Shown here one piece after another: positions 10,445 to 22,758 of a stretch of DNA of 64,000 nucleotides; position 1 is the first letter of the stretch; each line of letters opens with the position of its first letter. A model generated the notes under the pieces. The model saw only the letters and a list, made by a program, of their open reading frames with translations. It was not told where the DNA came from and did no database searches. The DNA lies in NCBI GenBank assembly GCA_963853835.1, contig OY970835.1:10593501-10657500 (forward strand), given 5' to 3'. Origin of the DNA: Calendula officinalis. Taxonomy: Eukaryota > Streptophyta > Magnoliopsida > Asterales > Asteraceae. A program made the position numbers and the translations under genes.

Positions 10445-12550
10445 GGAGATAGGAGCTTTCAACCACATAAAACTTTCAACTTCGTGGTCGAACATACGTC
10501 TTTCTCATGCAAGACAATTAATCCAACATTAATGATATTCACAAGCAAGCTAATCAATCGATCATATTGATATCATCCAGCTTAGATTATTTTATCAAAT
10601 AATCACAGTTGATATAACAAACATACAACACTCGACTGAAACACATGAAAAAACCCTAACTGTTTATGTTTGCAAAGAACCACTGAACTTTGTGGTTCTT
10701 TTTCAGTAGTTGGAGAACCAACACGAAATGTATATGTAGTTGCATCATCTTTTGTTACATTATTTTCTTCAGCTTCATTTGCTGTTTCATCTTCTTTTGG
10801 TGGTGAGACAAAAATGATATTTTACCCCTTTGCCAATCGTGTAAAACCATCTTTGATGCAGATTCTAAATCATCCTCACATGAGTCACATCCTTTAAAAC
10901 ACAAATGTTTAATAGAAAATCAAAACAAGTAAATGGGCCGAAATTGCCACATACTATTTCCTTAAAATCTAATTTAGAAAAATTGAAACTTGAATATAAT
11001 ATTACCATCAGAAGTTGCCTGATAATTTGCATTATTTTACCAAAAAGTCATTCTCATCCTCCTTGTTACCTGCTTTATTTGGCAAAGTTCAGAAATACCT
11101 TCTGTTGTGCATCTGATGAAGCTTGACTAGAAGGCATTCCAATAGGGAAATAGGTGTCTCTTTTTAATGTAGCAGCATGCATAAACATTAAACAATCATC
11201 ATCATCAAACTACAATACTCTTATTATAAGAAAATTACTTCAATTTTAATAATCCAATCATAGATCAGAACATTTAGAGGGAATACTTGGTCCAAGGCGT
11301 ATCATAGAGATAAATAGTAAATGAGAAAGATATGTAACTTAAAAACCATTACAACAATTATAACCAAGTAACATTATTCAGTTATCTTGATTTTGAAACT
11401 GATCAGATAAGAATACTTCAAATATTGCATTTCGTTCGAATTTTCATTAGATTTTGAAACTGATCAAATCCAATAGCACAACATAAGCAATTAAACATAC
11501 ATGTGGATACACAAATACTATTGAACGTTTGTAGATTACACAACATTCGGATTTATAAAGAAAATTCTACCAGATAAACTCGGATGCCGGTTGAAATAAG
11601 CAATTAAACATACATGGGCGATGATTATGTGATGCAGGCGCTCACGAGGATAGCTTGGACAAAGAGCTGTACTATAAACCCTAGAAGATAAAATCAGGAT
11701 TGGTGCTCAAATTTGTATTTTATAACTAAAATCATCAACTAAGTTTTCTATTTTACCATAATTTGCTCATAATCAGGTTGACACAAAATCAAACAGTTGG
11801 TGTGCACCATGTGCAATTCTATGTTGATGTTGAGGTTGACGTTATAAACAAAATTCATAACTTACAAAACACTCCAGCTGGAATTCGATGAGAAGAGAAA
11901 GAATAATGATGCCGCCATAGATGATGTATCTGATATAATGGCAAAAAAGACATTTAATTAATATCGAAATATTGTTTCTCTATTTCACCAGATTTTGAGT
12001 TGCAGGGACACATAGAAAATCCAGATCTTGAATTGAAACTTTACTATAAATGCTCAAAATCCAGATGTTAAAAAACGAATGAAAAACAGTCGTTGATTTT
12101 TGGTAAAGTAAGAGAAATCAAAAGCAAAATGTGAAATTACCAGATGGATGTTTGATGCGTTCGAGGTCCAAGCACTAATAAACGGTGACAAAGTAATTGA
12201 TTTAGGGTTCTCGAATTAACTTACTACATCAAAAGATTCATCAAAATCGTTTCGCCAAGTGTTCCGCCATCTTCCTCCGTTGATTTCAATTATCGGATGA
12301 GATGATTGTTGCAGGTCTATGAAACCATGGTTAGGGTTTATGTGAAAAAACGGTGGGGTTCGCAGCTTGTTCAACCGCATTGAACACAAATTTGGGGATA
12401 CAATTGAAAATATGAATCGTTTGAATTTAAAGCTTGACATGTGGCATTCTTTTGAATTACATGTCACTAAAATGGGCCAATCAAAATGTGATAAAATGAC
12501 ATGTGGACAAAGACAAATCAAATGTAGCTCCATATATAGAGGTAGATAGA
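10445..12550 (-). mobile_element. Probable Helitron-type insertion with captured gene pieces; right end near 12550, left end not found
   Basis: On the minus strand the stretch starts about 12550 with TCTATCTACCTCTATATAT, followed by ATTTGTCTTTGTCCACATG; this resembles plant Helitron 5' ends. A NOG2-like coding fragment lies on the same strand at 10.7-10.9 kb. I could not find a CTRRT end with a hairpin near 10445, so the element type and left limit are unproven. No intact gene was seen. Confidence 0.35.
10665..10892 (-). pseudogene. Captured C-terminal fragment of a NOG2/NUG2-like nucleolar GTPase
   Basis: The minus strand encodes KMVLHDWQRGKI followed, after a one-base frame change, by PPKEDETANEAEENN. 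The KMVLHDWQRGKIPFF(V)PPP motif closes the conserved part of nucleolar GTP-binding protein 2, a factor in 60S pre-ribosome export, and is followed there by acidic sequence as here. The GTPase domain itself is not present. The piece lies inside the Gypsy solo LTR, so it was carried in by a mobile element. It is a non-functional fragment. Confidence 0.6.
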
Positions 12551-14076
12551 TATGCATAAAAAAATAATAACAAAATTTTTATTAACTTCCTGATTGTTTA
12601 GTGAGTGTGCGTAAGACATAAGAAAAAGGGGGTATAGTTTTTGGTGACTGCTTCTATTTAGACAAAAGAAGAAATTAAATTACATGTTTTTTTTGGTGTG
12701 GAATACCACTTGCGTAGACCCAAAAGAACACCAATTTGGTTTTGGATTTTGGCTGGTGAAAGTATACGTTCAACATGGAAATAAAAAGAAAAATTATTTT
12801 GGTTTTTATGGAGAGATGCTATGTAGAACAAAGTAAAGAAAGTATATATTTTTTTGGTTTTGTATGACTTCTGTTGCATAGAAACTAAAGAAAAGGAATT
12901 GAAATATGGTTTTATTTGTGTTGTAGGCTTCTTGCGTAAAAAGACCAAAAAAATTGAGATGTGAATTTTGTTGATTTTTGAGAAATGTCCATTGTCATAG
13001 ATTTGCAATATGAACACATTTTGATATCTTTGACTTTCACTTTGATGTTGGATCTTCGTTTCTTACTTTTTGTATATAATGCATATTCAAGTCAAACTGA
13101 TACTAATTTGGTATTGTTTTGATTACCAGGAAAAGAAAAAGAGACTCAGTGATATTATACAACTGAGTGGAAAGAGACTTGGCAAAGGTGAGTGGATTTA
13201 TAACCTTTGTATTGTTTAAATTGCAATGGTTTTGGTTGCAATTGAAAGTGTTTAGTGCTGATTAGTTAAGTTTTGACCCCGTTAATGCTGATCAGTTAGT
13301 GCTGATTCAGTTAGTGCTGATATGTTAGTACTGCTCCCTTATTTGTAGACCGGTATTAATGGTATAACGATAATTAACTGGCTATGTGTTAATTAAATGA
13401 TATGTGCACATGGAATCTGATATGTGCACATGGAAAAGAGTAGAGGACAGTCTGCGTGGGAGGCTGGGCATTCGTTTACTGTTAGATAACGGTAATTGTA
13501 CCTTGGATGCATGTGTTGCATTTGATGGAAGCTTTACGTTGCTAATGAGTAAAGGGCTTCCGATAAGCTGTTGTTAGGCCCACAACAGTTGTAAGGTTTT
13601 GCAAAACCGTCGGTCCTTTCGTTATTTGTGAATCTGTGAAGATTGTGAATCTGTGAAGATTGTGAATCTATTAAGATTGTGAATCCGTGAAAATTGTGAA
13701 TCGAGATTGTTGTACTTAGACAATATAAAATGTTATATTTTCATTCACTTAGCTTCGTGCTAATCCCCCACTATGTTGAATCTTTCACAGGTTGTAGACG
13801 GATGGGTCTTTTGGATAATATGATTAGGAATGATTGACCAAGACTTAAAGAAATGATTTTGATGTCGAGCCGTAATGTAAAGTAACACTATTTTGAAAAG
13901 TTAATTTTTGTAAAATCATACATTTTATGGTTTTTTATAACTTGTGAAGAACGAGTTATATACATATATAATTTTGAAACGCTTCCGTATTTGTTGTAAA
14001 AAAAATGGCTCAAATTTTGCGGTGTTACAGAAACCAACCAAGAACCCTAGGGTTCTTGGTAGTCGACGAACACACA

Positions 14077-14080
<4 letters not shown>

Positions 14081-14107
<27 letters not shown>

Positions 14108-14108
14108 T
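14081..14108. repeat. (TG)n microsatellite in the 5' Copia LTR
   Basis: About 13 TG units; the 3' LTR has only a few at 20930-20942. This length difference accounts for much of the size difference between the LTRs. Confidence 0.95.
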
Positions 14109-14338
14109 CGGTTTTTCGTACAAGGTTTCTTCCATTGTTAATCTAATCTAGATTTCCAAGATCCCAATCCTTTAGGGTTTAAGGATTAGGTTTAATCTCA
14201 GTTCCGCATTTAGGGATTAAATCAGCTAGTTGGTTTTAACCGGTCAAGAACAAGTTCATGTTCTTGGTCAGCATGGTTCGAACCAAGTGACTAGGAGGTT
14301 GATCCATGTGGTCAATCAGTATCAATGAAACCCTTCAG

Positions 14339-14350
14339 TGGTATCAGAGC
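14339..14350 (+). promoter_or_regulatory. Primer-binding site of the Copia element
   Basis: TGGTATCAGAGC, complementary to initiator Met tRNA, one base after the LTR end at 14337. Confidence 0.9.
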
Positions 14351-14454
14351 GATGGTTTAGAGATCTAAACTAGATTAACAAAGTTTGTTTGTTTAATTTT
14401 ATTAAAGTTTCTTTTGTTCCATCTTTTTCTTCTTCTTCTTAACTCACGAAAAAG

Positions 14455-14900
14455 GGTAAGAACCCTAGGACCAAGCATATTAAACTAGTTAAGTTTAATT
14501 GGTCAAAAGGGTTCTAGAAAACCCTAGGAATTTTCGTGAATGGGCAAAGAACCCTAGGATCAAGCATGTTAAACAAGTTTTGTTTAATTGGTCAAAAGGC
14601 TTCTTTCCCAATCCCTAGCAATTTTCGAAAATTGTAGAACCCTAGGATCAAGATTGTCAAAAAATTTTGATCAAGAGGATTCTTTCCTTAATTAATTGAT
14701 CTTCAAAATCTAGGATCAAGTATGTTAAATTAAGATTTGGTTTAATTGATCAAAAAGGATTCTTTCCTTTTTATCAAAGATTTCATGATCAAGGAGGATT
14801 CTTGGACACCAAGTTTTGTTAAACTAGCCTAGTTTAATTGCTGGAAAAGTTTCCTAGGCTTTAAGGATTTTTCGAAAAACCCTAGATTTAATATAGAACC
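14455..14900 (+). repeat. Diverged tandem repeats of about 80-95 bp in the Copia leader
   Basis: The unit carries AACCCTAGGA(C/T)CAAG, TTAAAC(A/T)AGTT, TTTAATTGGTCAAAAGG and an AATTTTCG block. About five units follow one another with rising divergence, and weaker copies run on to 15100. The reverse-orientation relative has the same array at 26080-26540. The repeats lie between the primer site and gag, where packaging or translation signals would be expected; role unknown. Confidence 0.7.
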
Positions 14901-15099
14901 CTAGAACATTAAACTAGTTTAAGTTTAATGATTTAAAAGAATTAATTAGATTAATAATCTAAAACCTAGATAATTAAACAAGTTTATGTTTAATAGGTTT
15001 AATTATTATTTTAATAGATTTGTTGAAACTAGTTCTTTAAACCTAGAAATCTAGACAAAGTTTATTGTCTATAAGGTTTAAATAAATTTATTAGGGTTA

Positions 15100-16930
15100 T
15101 AATCTATCTTAGAATTTAAACAAGATTTATTGTTGAAATAGGAATTATTATAATTAATTTTTTGATAAATGATGTCTTTGATCAAGAAAGTCAAAACCCT
15201 AGTTTTGATTGATCAAGAACAAGACAAGGGTTTAATTAATGAGGATTAAAAGAAGTGTTAATTTTTAGTTCAAGAAATTAACAAGATGTATTTATTTATA
15301 TTTATATATATTATTTTGGATTTTAAATATTTAAAAACAAGGTAAAATGAATTTTAATAAATAAAGTAGTTTATACGTATTTTAATTAGTTCAAGTTAAA
15401 ATACATATAAATTAGATGTAATATTCTTATTAGAATGATTACAAGTTTATTTTTAAAAGAAAATAATTATGTATATATATATTAAATACAAGATTAAATG
15501 GAGCATTAAAGATAATGTTATTTTGATCTTAAAGGCTAAATAATATAACTAGATATTGTATAAGTTAATTATATGATCAAAAATAGAAAGTACAAAGTTA
15601 TGATAACTAGATATTGTACAAGTTGAGATTATATGATGAACTAGAAATATACAAAGTTATATATTAGTATTATAAGGTGTATAAAGTTATAGGTTATTAT
15701 AACTAGTAATTATACAAGTATGATACAAGTATTTTACAAGTCATGTAAAATACTAGATTAATGATCAAGGTTAAATAACAAGATAACTTTAGAACCTATG
15801 TTTAACTAGTTCAAGTTAAATGTAAGAAAGGTTTAAACAAACTAAGAATTATTATATATAGTCTTTATATAATAAGATTATTATATAAGGTGTAATCGTG
15901 TTTGCTTAAGTTCCATCATGGTTGTTGGAGCTAGTGGGAGCTACACAAGAAAATCACAACGTTTATAAATATGTCGTCAAGACATAAGTTTGGTCGAATC
16001 TAATAAGTCAAAACAAATGTTTGATTTCATTATTAAACATGTGAAAAACTAGGTGTGTTGAACTAGATTTATAATTCAAGTTTATGAATTGTAAAAGAAT
16101 TAAAAGTTTAACATAAGTGTTTAAGTTTTTCAAGAAAGATAAAACAAGTAAGTTTTACTCTAGATAAGGTTTTTCACAAAACCTAGTAATACGTCTTGTA
16201 CACCTTGTCTTAGGTATACATATAAGTCGCGCAATTCTTGAAACTATAAGGTCTTAAGAAAAGGTTCTTAAGATTTAAAAAAGGTGTCGTTTAGATTTCT
16301 TGAATCTACAAGTCACACATTTTAAACAAAGGACTAAGATTGGAATATGGTTTAAGTTTAGTTCAAGACTTAAACAAACCCAAGAAAATCTTAGATCTAA
16401 GTACTATCCACCTAATGGAACACCTCACTTGTTAAACGATATTAATATTGTAAGGATAAAGAACCTTAGATATGGATTCAAATCATTGCGAGTGTTAGGG
16501 TGCGTAAGGTTCTGTGATTATCGGGAGTCCCGGCGCAGAACATCGTACTGTCTTAGATGGTCTGATCTACTTTGGTGATAATGGAAGTCCCGGCCCAAAA
16601 AGTACTTGAGTAGAATAAACATACTAGACTTTATTACTAACTTAGAAATGTACAATTAGATTGTACAAAGTTGTAATAAGTTATAAGTCTAAAGATTCTA
16701 CGACCCCTAGGAATCGTGTCAAGTGTTGATACGATCGGTAAGGATGTTACCTACCATAAATAGCATGTCTAGTGGGAAGTGCTCAAACCTTGCGGCGAGA
16801 ATGTGAAATATGGATCCTAGGCCTAAAATATTAATTATGGGTTTATAATATATTTTAGAGAATGTTTGTTGATGATTACTAATTAAACTGGGTTTGATTT
16901 GTAGACGGCGCAACAACCAACACGACACGT
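15100..16930 (+). other. AT-rich interior of the Copia element, no readable gene
   Basis: Very AT-rich DNA. A short open stretch at 16300-16578 contains LRVLGC, which could be a scrap of pol, but the match is too short to claim. Nothing else could be identified. Confidence 0.5.
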
Positions 16931-16949
16931 ACCAATCTCTCACTACGCT

Positions 16950-17596
16950 TATTTCTAGAAAAGGACAAATTGACAAGGTCAAAGTTTCTCAATTGGAAGC
17001 GTGATCTTCGGATTATGCTTAGGCATGAGAGAAAAGGAAATGTCCTAGAAAGAGCAATGCTAAATGCCTCTGCCACGAATTCCAGAGATGAACCAGGACA
17101 AGCATATTACGCTTGTAGCGTGGTCAACTCTTGCAAAGATGGTTAAGGGATCATCAGTGAGTGCTCACGTCATAAAAAACGAAAGAGCACATGGATCGTC
17201 TTAAAATGACTAGGACACCCAGTACCATTGCTGTTAGCAATAGTAATGATACTCAACTCGTTGTCAGATGACTATAAGCCTTATGTAGTCAACTACAACA
17301 TGCAAAACATGGAGCAATCCATTGATGAGCTACATTCCATGCTCAAGACTAATGAGTTGAGTTTGGGAACCAAGTTAAAGAATGATCTCGTAGTAACTGA
17401 TGATGGTAGTGAAAAGAGAAAGAGACGCAGTGGAAAGGGAAAGGGTAAAACCAATCTCAGCCAAGACGTGCCTAAGGGTAATAGAGTCAAACAAAAGAGT
17501 CAAGAAGGTGAAGCCAAACAAGTCAAGGACCGAGAAACTGTGTCTTGGTTGTGGCAATGGTCAAAGGGTAGGAGGCAATACAAGCTCCTCAGTTGA
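16950..17596 (+). pseudogene. Copia Gag (UBN2-type) pseudogene
   Basis: The decayed N-terminal part reads NWKRDLRIMLRHERKGNVL near 16996-17050, matching the NW(K/E)R.LRI.LRHERK pattern of Copia Gag. Stops interrupt it near 17145. A 122-residue open part from about 17228 reads ILNSLSDDYKPYVVNYNMQN and IDELHSMLKTNE, the usual Gag helix region. A Lys-rich tail and a degenerate zinc-knuckle area follow. Several stops and frame changes make it non-functional. Confidence 0.7.
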
Positions 17597-17599
17597 CTT

Positions 17600-20050
17600 G
17601 ACCAACTTCTAGATATTCACTTCAAGACACTTGTAAAGTTTATTACGAGTAACTCAACTTTTGCAATCGTTTATTGCAAGAGATGATGGAAAGTGAAGAT
17701 GGCCTGCATGAGATAGTAATGATCCCACAAGCACCAAGATTTTATAATTCAGTATTTTTATGGATTCAGTAAAAACAATTTTATTTTATTGTTTGAATAA
17801 TCATTTTATTTTTATGTTAAAACAAAGTTTTTGGTTTTAATAAATTCGAATCCATGGTTGAATTTAATTGTGTTACGTGTGCATGTGTGACAATTACACT
17901 AGTCAAGGTTTATGACTAGATTGTAAGTCAAGTTTTGATTTACTTTATATTTCATGTTTTATACTTGTTTGATTGTTGTATAAATAAATGTCTTAATAGC
18001 TTAAGATACTAGTAATTAGAAAGTTTTTCTAATGAAAGTATTTAAGTATTTTATGGAGGCATAAGGTTCAAAAGTTATTTAACTTAGTTAAAACATCTTA
18101 AGTAATGGTTACTTATGATAGTAAGTTTTAAAGTATTAGTATTAATATTGTATGATTATATTGGATATAATCAAGGTATACTTTAAAGAGTATTATTACA
18201 AGTCTTTCATACTTGTGATAAAGGAATTTAATGAAGTCATAATTCCCTAATTGGAATAATTGGATATTCGTATAATCCAAAGAAAATGACTTAGACATTA
18301 AATGAACTCTTATAAAGTACAAACTATATTAAAGTATTTAAGAATTAAAATGTATTATTACAAGTCTTTTATACTTGTAATTAATACAATATTTAATCAA
18401 GTCATAATTCTCTTATAGGAATAATGGATATTTGAGAAATCCAAGAAATGACTTTGGCATTAAATAAGATTCTTAAAAGTACTAATATGTTTAAGAATTG
18501 GAAGTATCATTTCAAGTGTCTTATACTTGTTAGATACAGTAATCAATGAAAGTCATGATTCCCTTATCAGGAATATTGGATATTCGCAAATCCAAAGAAT
18601 GACTTTAATTATTGATAGAATTCTTAAAAGATTAAACTACAAGTCATTGACTAGGTCAAAGTAGTAGTTTAAGTGATGCTTAAATTCCATAAAATTTAGT
18701 GGGAGCTATGACTAACGTATTCATTAGAGGTACTAGTGAATATAGTAAGTTAGTTAGGACATTAACAACAAGGAGTTACCAAGTCGTTAGCCAAAGAGTT
18801 AAGAGAAATAAATGATCATTGATTAGATTATTGCAAACCTAATAGCGTGATCACAAGTCTTGTGATTAATTATTGCATATCTAATAGGATGTTCACATTC
18901 CAGTGAACAAGTTGATCATTTAAGGAAATTTCTTTAACTAGTAAGAATATCTACAAATCAAGTAGCTAAAAGAGTTTTAGTTACAAGGCAAGTTTTATAA
19001 GATTCAAGAAACTGAAGGAGTAATTTTCCAATCCTCCTATGTTTTCCGAATCATATAAAAAGGCAAGACTAGAATATGTTCTAAATGTTGCATGAACAAT
19101 ATCTAGCACTGACAAAAGTAATAGTATTCGTAAATACTCGTCTTATGTCTTTAGTTACAATTAAGAGTCATTGAGCAATCAACACAAACGCAAAGAATAA
19201 GTAATGATCCAGTTAGTATCATTATTATTCAGAATTTGTATGTTTTACAATATCCATGAATAAAAGTTTCTTTATTCAAAAAGATATAAATCCGTGACTA
19301 CTCGTCTTGGTGGGAACCTCGATGGGACGTTAACGTCATCGCGGTATTTGGTGGTAGATTCGAAGTTCTTCGAAGATAGCTACACAAGTTTTGTGTAAAC
19401 CAAATATCGGTGATATTCTGTTGGAGCTCGATGAATATTGGATTGACCGCCATGATAATACTTCGTGGTTGAAAAGTTCAAAAGTATTATTCACTAGGAT
19501 TGTCCTTAAGCCTGAGGTATTTGGTTTGGGATACATTGACTAATGTGCTTTGGTTCGTCTTAGACAATTCTGAAATATGGTTGTCATACGAGGCCTTACT
19601 GGGTACAAAGGAATATGTATTTGAATCAAAATATAACAAGATGACAATTGCACCTCCTTTTTAGGAGAGATATTTATAGGTCCTTTGACATGATGATAAC
19701 TGGAAAGTGCATGGCCATGCCCAAACGAACTGATTTGTTCTTTGTCGTTTATCACAACAGTTTAAATCAAGAAGTCATAAAATGATTTCGAATACAGGAG
19801 TTGATATTTTCTACCATGCTCGTATTCGTCATCACAAATCGTGCTGCAAGGGATTAACCTAACATAGTTGCCCAAGAAGTAGAGACAAAGTGTTCTTTAC
19901 TAAGAGACGCTATTAAAGATTTTTTCAAGAAACTATACCTGGGTTACACAAAGCTGTTTTTATGGGGTTGGTTACCTACATGCCCATCTAGAAGGCCACT
20001 GTAGCTCGTATCATTAAGCTAAAGGTTACAAACTTGCACAAGTGGGAGTC
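17600..20050 (+). other. Decayed pol region and 3' interior of the Copia element
   Basis: No recognisable protease, integrase, RT or RNase H motif survives in any frame that I could read. Three tandem units lie at 18185-18640. Short open stretches around 19336-19755 have no family resemblance that I can defend. The polypurine tract AAGTGGGAG at 20039-20047 ends the region. Confidence 0.55.
18185..18640 (+). repeat. Three diverged tandem units of about 155-162 bp
   Basis: Starts are near 18189, 18351 and 18505 (GTATTATTACAAGTCTT, TGTATTATTACAAGTCTT, AGTATCATTTCAAGTGTC). Each unit continues with AGTCAT(A/G)ATTC, GGAATA, TTGGATATT(C/T)G and GAATGACTT blocks. They lie in the decayed Copia interior. 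Confidence 0.75.
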
Positions 20051-21172
20051 TGAAGGATTTATGTGCACAGTTAGTCAACCTATGATGATACATCCATGCC
20101 TACGAAACACTTAAGGGTCACACCGGTGAGTGCATGTTATTCGAGTAAGATATGTAATGATACTTGGAAGAGGAATGATTCATAATAAGTCATTTATGAA
20201 TCAAGTTAAGTATTAAGTCAAGTTTGACTTATTACTAGATTAGTTTATCTAACTAATTAATACAAGTATTTGTACATTTACTAGTTGAGTAAATATACAA
20301 TGTGTTAATTATAGATTATCCATAATATGATTTAAAGCTATTAAATCATATAGTGTTGGATAATATTATTGTCTAATTAATTATTAAAAGTATTAAATAC
20401 AAATATATATTTCGTATATGTAATATACACGGAATATATATAAGTGTATAATACTAGACATTTAATAATTAAGTGGGATAATAATAACTAGTTAAACTAT
20501 AAGGGTTTAAAGTGTAAAAGGATAAGTTTAATTAAGTATTAATATTAATTAAACTAGAAGGGCCCTAAGTGAAAGTCCTTCTATTATAAATAGAAGGCAT
20601 GGGGTTCCCTTATTGCTTGCTCACTAATCAGGAAACCCTAGCCCCCTCCTCTCTAGGTTTCGGCCGAACACCCCACACAAGAACACAAGCCTTGTGTTCT
20701 TCGTGTTCTTCGTGTTCTTCGTTTGTTCTTCGTGTTCTTCAAGTCTTAAAGATTCGAAGATCATTACAAGGATCAACTAGAAGGTCGCTCATCGTGTTCA
20801 TCATCAGTGGACTAACTTAAGCAAGATTAAGGTATGTTTTGAGACAACCTTTTCTCCCTTCTCCCCTCTTGTTCGACTGAAACCAACCAAGAACCCTAGG
20901 GTTCTTGGTAGTCGACGAACACACATAAGTGTGTGTGTGTGTTTGGGTTTTCGTACAAGGTTTCTTCCATTGTTAATCTAATCTAGATTTCCATGATCCC
21001 AATCCTTTAGGGTTTAAGTATTAGGTTTAATCTCAGTTCCGCATTTAGGGATTAAATCAGCTAGTCGGTTTTAACCGGTCAAGAACAAGTTCATATTCTT
21101 GGTCAGCATGCTTCGAACCAAGTGACTAGGAGGTTAATCCATGTGGTCAATCAGTATCAATGAAACCCTTCA
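20051..21172 (+). repeat. 3' LTR of the Copia element
   Basis: It begins TGAAGGATTTATGTGC and ends GAAACCCTTCA, colinear with the 5' LTR outside the nested Gypsy LTR. CGACC follows directly. Confidence 0.9.
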
Positions 21173-21400
21173 CGACCACACTCTACCCGCAACAACAATC
21201 CACATTATTTGTTGCGGCTTTTTAATCCCCGCACCTTACAAAGAATTTTAAGTTTAATTAGTTGGCAAAAACAAATTTCATTCAACTAAGAGTTGGCTTA
21301 AAATACAACGATAACATTACATGTAACAAACTATTACACACCAAACCAAAATAAGGACAATCAAAACCTAAACACAAGGCAAACAACATGCATGTTGAAT

Positions 21401-21737
21401 TCAGAGAAGAGTAACCTTGAAGAAAAGTCCTTGACCATTGTTTTTTTCTTCGAGATCAAGGGTGAACATTACATGTTGGTTCGTGCGGATGCCCATCTTC
21501 TGTTTGAAGTCGACCAAATCACCATTGATAGTCATATGGTCCATAAAACGAACATTGGACCTCCTTCTATCACCGTGGAGTTGTAAATTGAAAACTTTAC
21601 CGTATGGGGGACTCATCTCAAGATTTTCCAAAGCAACCAAAGGATGCTCATCCCAAAGTTGGTGATCCCTAACAAATTTTGCTGGAATAGTCTGATGAAA
21701 GAAACAAAAATTAAATTTATACTACAAATTATAATGG

Positions 21738-21827
<90 letters not shown>

Positions 21828-21991
21828 CAAGAAAAAAGAAAAATCATACAATTTTTTTTGTCATCGACGCACACCATTTTACGATAAAGTAATTATTATT
21901 AACTTGTAGTTCTTGATCACCTATATGAATAGAACTGATATTAGAAACTTACAATGAAAATTACAACGAAACTTTTTTTGAAAAGTATTTT
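21401..21991 (-). CDS. B3-like DNA-binding domain gene inside the CACTA element (at least three exons, 5' part incomplete)
   Basis: The last exon is 21401-21691 (stop at 21401-21403). It opens directly after a CAG acceptor with TIPAKFVRDHQL, then has a DLVDFKQKMGIRTNQHVMFT stretch and ends LFFKVTLL. This matches the B3 pattern: the (L/I)P..F start, the F...(G/N)(L/I)..(G/N)..V.F core. A 38-bp exon at 21883-21920 encodes DQELQVNNNYFI and splices in phase (donor GTAAAA) across an intron holding an (AT)n run. An upstream exon ends at 21953 (…CNFHC). The first exon and start codon were not settled. It is oriented away from the plus-strand B3-like gene at 22759. A DNA-binding role is inferred from the fold only. 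Confidence 0.6.
21738..21826. repeat. (AT)n microsatellite, about 44 units, in the intron of the B3-like gene
   Basis: An uninterrupted TA run of nearly 90 bp. It produces an artificial YIYIYI reading frame that is not a gene. Confidence 0.97.
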
Positions 21992-22758
21992 GATATAACA
22001 AAAGGCTAATTGCATGAAGTCTTATATAGAAACTTACAAAGACAACAATTTTTTTTGCTGGATTGGTGATTTGGCGCGCATCACAACTATAAAACCACAT
22101 CTCCAAATAAATTGTATACTGTATAGTCATGTTGATTTCTGCTACAGCATCATCAAGATTCGCGTACGAACAAAATCTGCTACAACATGTGAACCTTGAT
22201 GATGCCGCACCAGTAAGTAATGACTCTAATTTATCTTTATATATGGAAAATTAGAGTCCAATATATATAGCTTTAGCTGAAATTAAGTTCTCTTTGAATT
22301 TCAAAGAAATTATCACTACGTATATTTTAGAATCTCAAGAAAATATTTGATTCTCCTGCAACTCTATCTGTGATATGGTAAAAATCGAGGAAAAACTTTT
22401 GTTATTGCGGTTAAACTATTATTTGGTGCGATTATGTGGATACGTATTAAAAAAGATAGTTGTAACACTAGCTGTAATTTTCATCCAACTAGATCTGCAG
22501 TATTAAAAAAGATAGATGTACACTGTAGCGGTTACACTGTTATATTGGTAAGTGCGGTTTCTTTTTGTTATTGCGGTTACACTGTTCCTACGCACTTAAA
22601 TTTCATATTTCGGTTAATTTTCCCACTTCAATTTAGCATTTACTGGCCGCAACTTTCGAGGCCCTTGGTTATTATATAAAGTTAACCAATATTCTTCTAA
22701 AATGGTAACCTTTGATCACCAGAAAATATTAATCAAAAACTTTTCTTTGTTATTAAGC

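Larger units (their letters stand above)
9787..14029 (+). mobile_element. Gypsy solo LTR (4.2 kb) inserted in the Copia 5' LTR
   Basis: The piece begins TGTAACACCCTG and ends GCGGTGTTACA. GAAAC at 9782-9786 and 14030-14034 is an exact 5-bp duplication, and the undisturbed 3' Copia LTR reads straight through this point. No internal gag-pol is present, so it is a solo LTR produced by LTR-LTR recombination. The middle, about 10450-12550, looks like a further insertion with captured gene DNA, which would explain the unusual length. The 3' part resembles the 3' LTR at 2700-3127. Confidence 0.85.
8954..21172 (+). mobile_element. Degenerate Copia retrotransposon with both LTRs
   Basis: The 5' LTR (8954-14337) starts TGAAGGATTT and ends CCCTTCA; it is split by a Gypsy solo LTR at 9787-14029, leaving about 1136 bp. 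The 3' LTR is 20051-21172 (1122 bp). The primer site TGGTATCAGAGC is at 14339-14350. The polypurine stretch AAGTGGGAG lies just before 20051. Flanks are CGGCC at 8949-8953 and CGACC at 21173-21177, a target duplication with one change. The interior keeps a broken gag but no readable pol. Confidence 0.88.

Noticed and set aside
12658..13017. 119-residue minus frame
   Set aside because: Phe/Lys/Ile-rich chance frame in AT-rich LTR DNA with no motif.
16300..16578. Possible Copia pol fragment (LRVLGC)
   Set aside because: Match too short and no neighbouring integrase or RT motif in any frame.
21644..21892. Frame with a YIYIYI run
   Set aside because: Produced by the (AT)n microsatellite.
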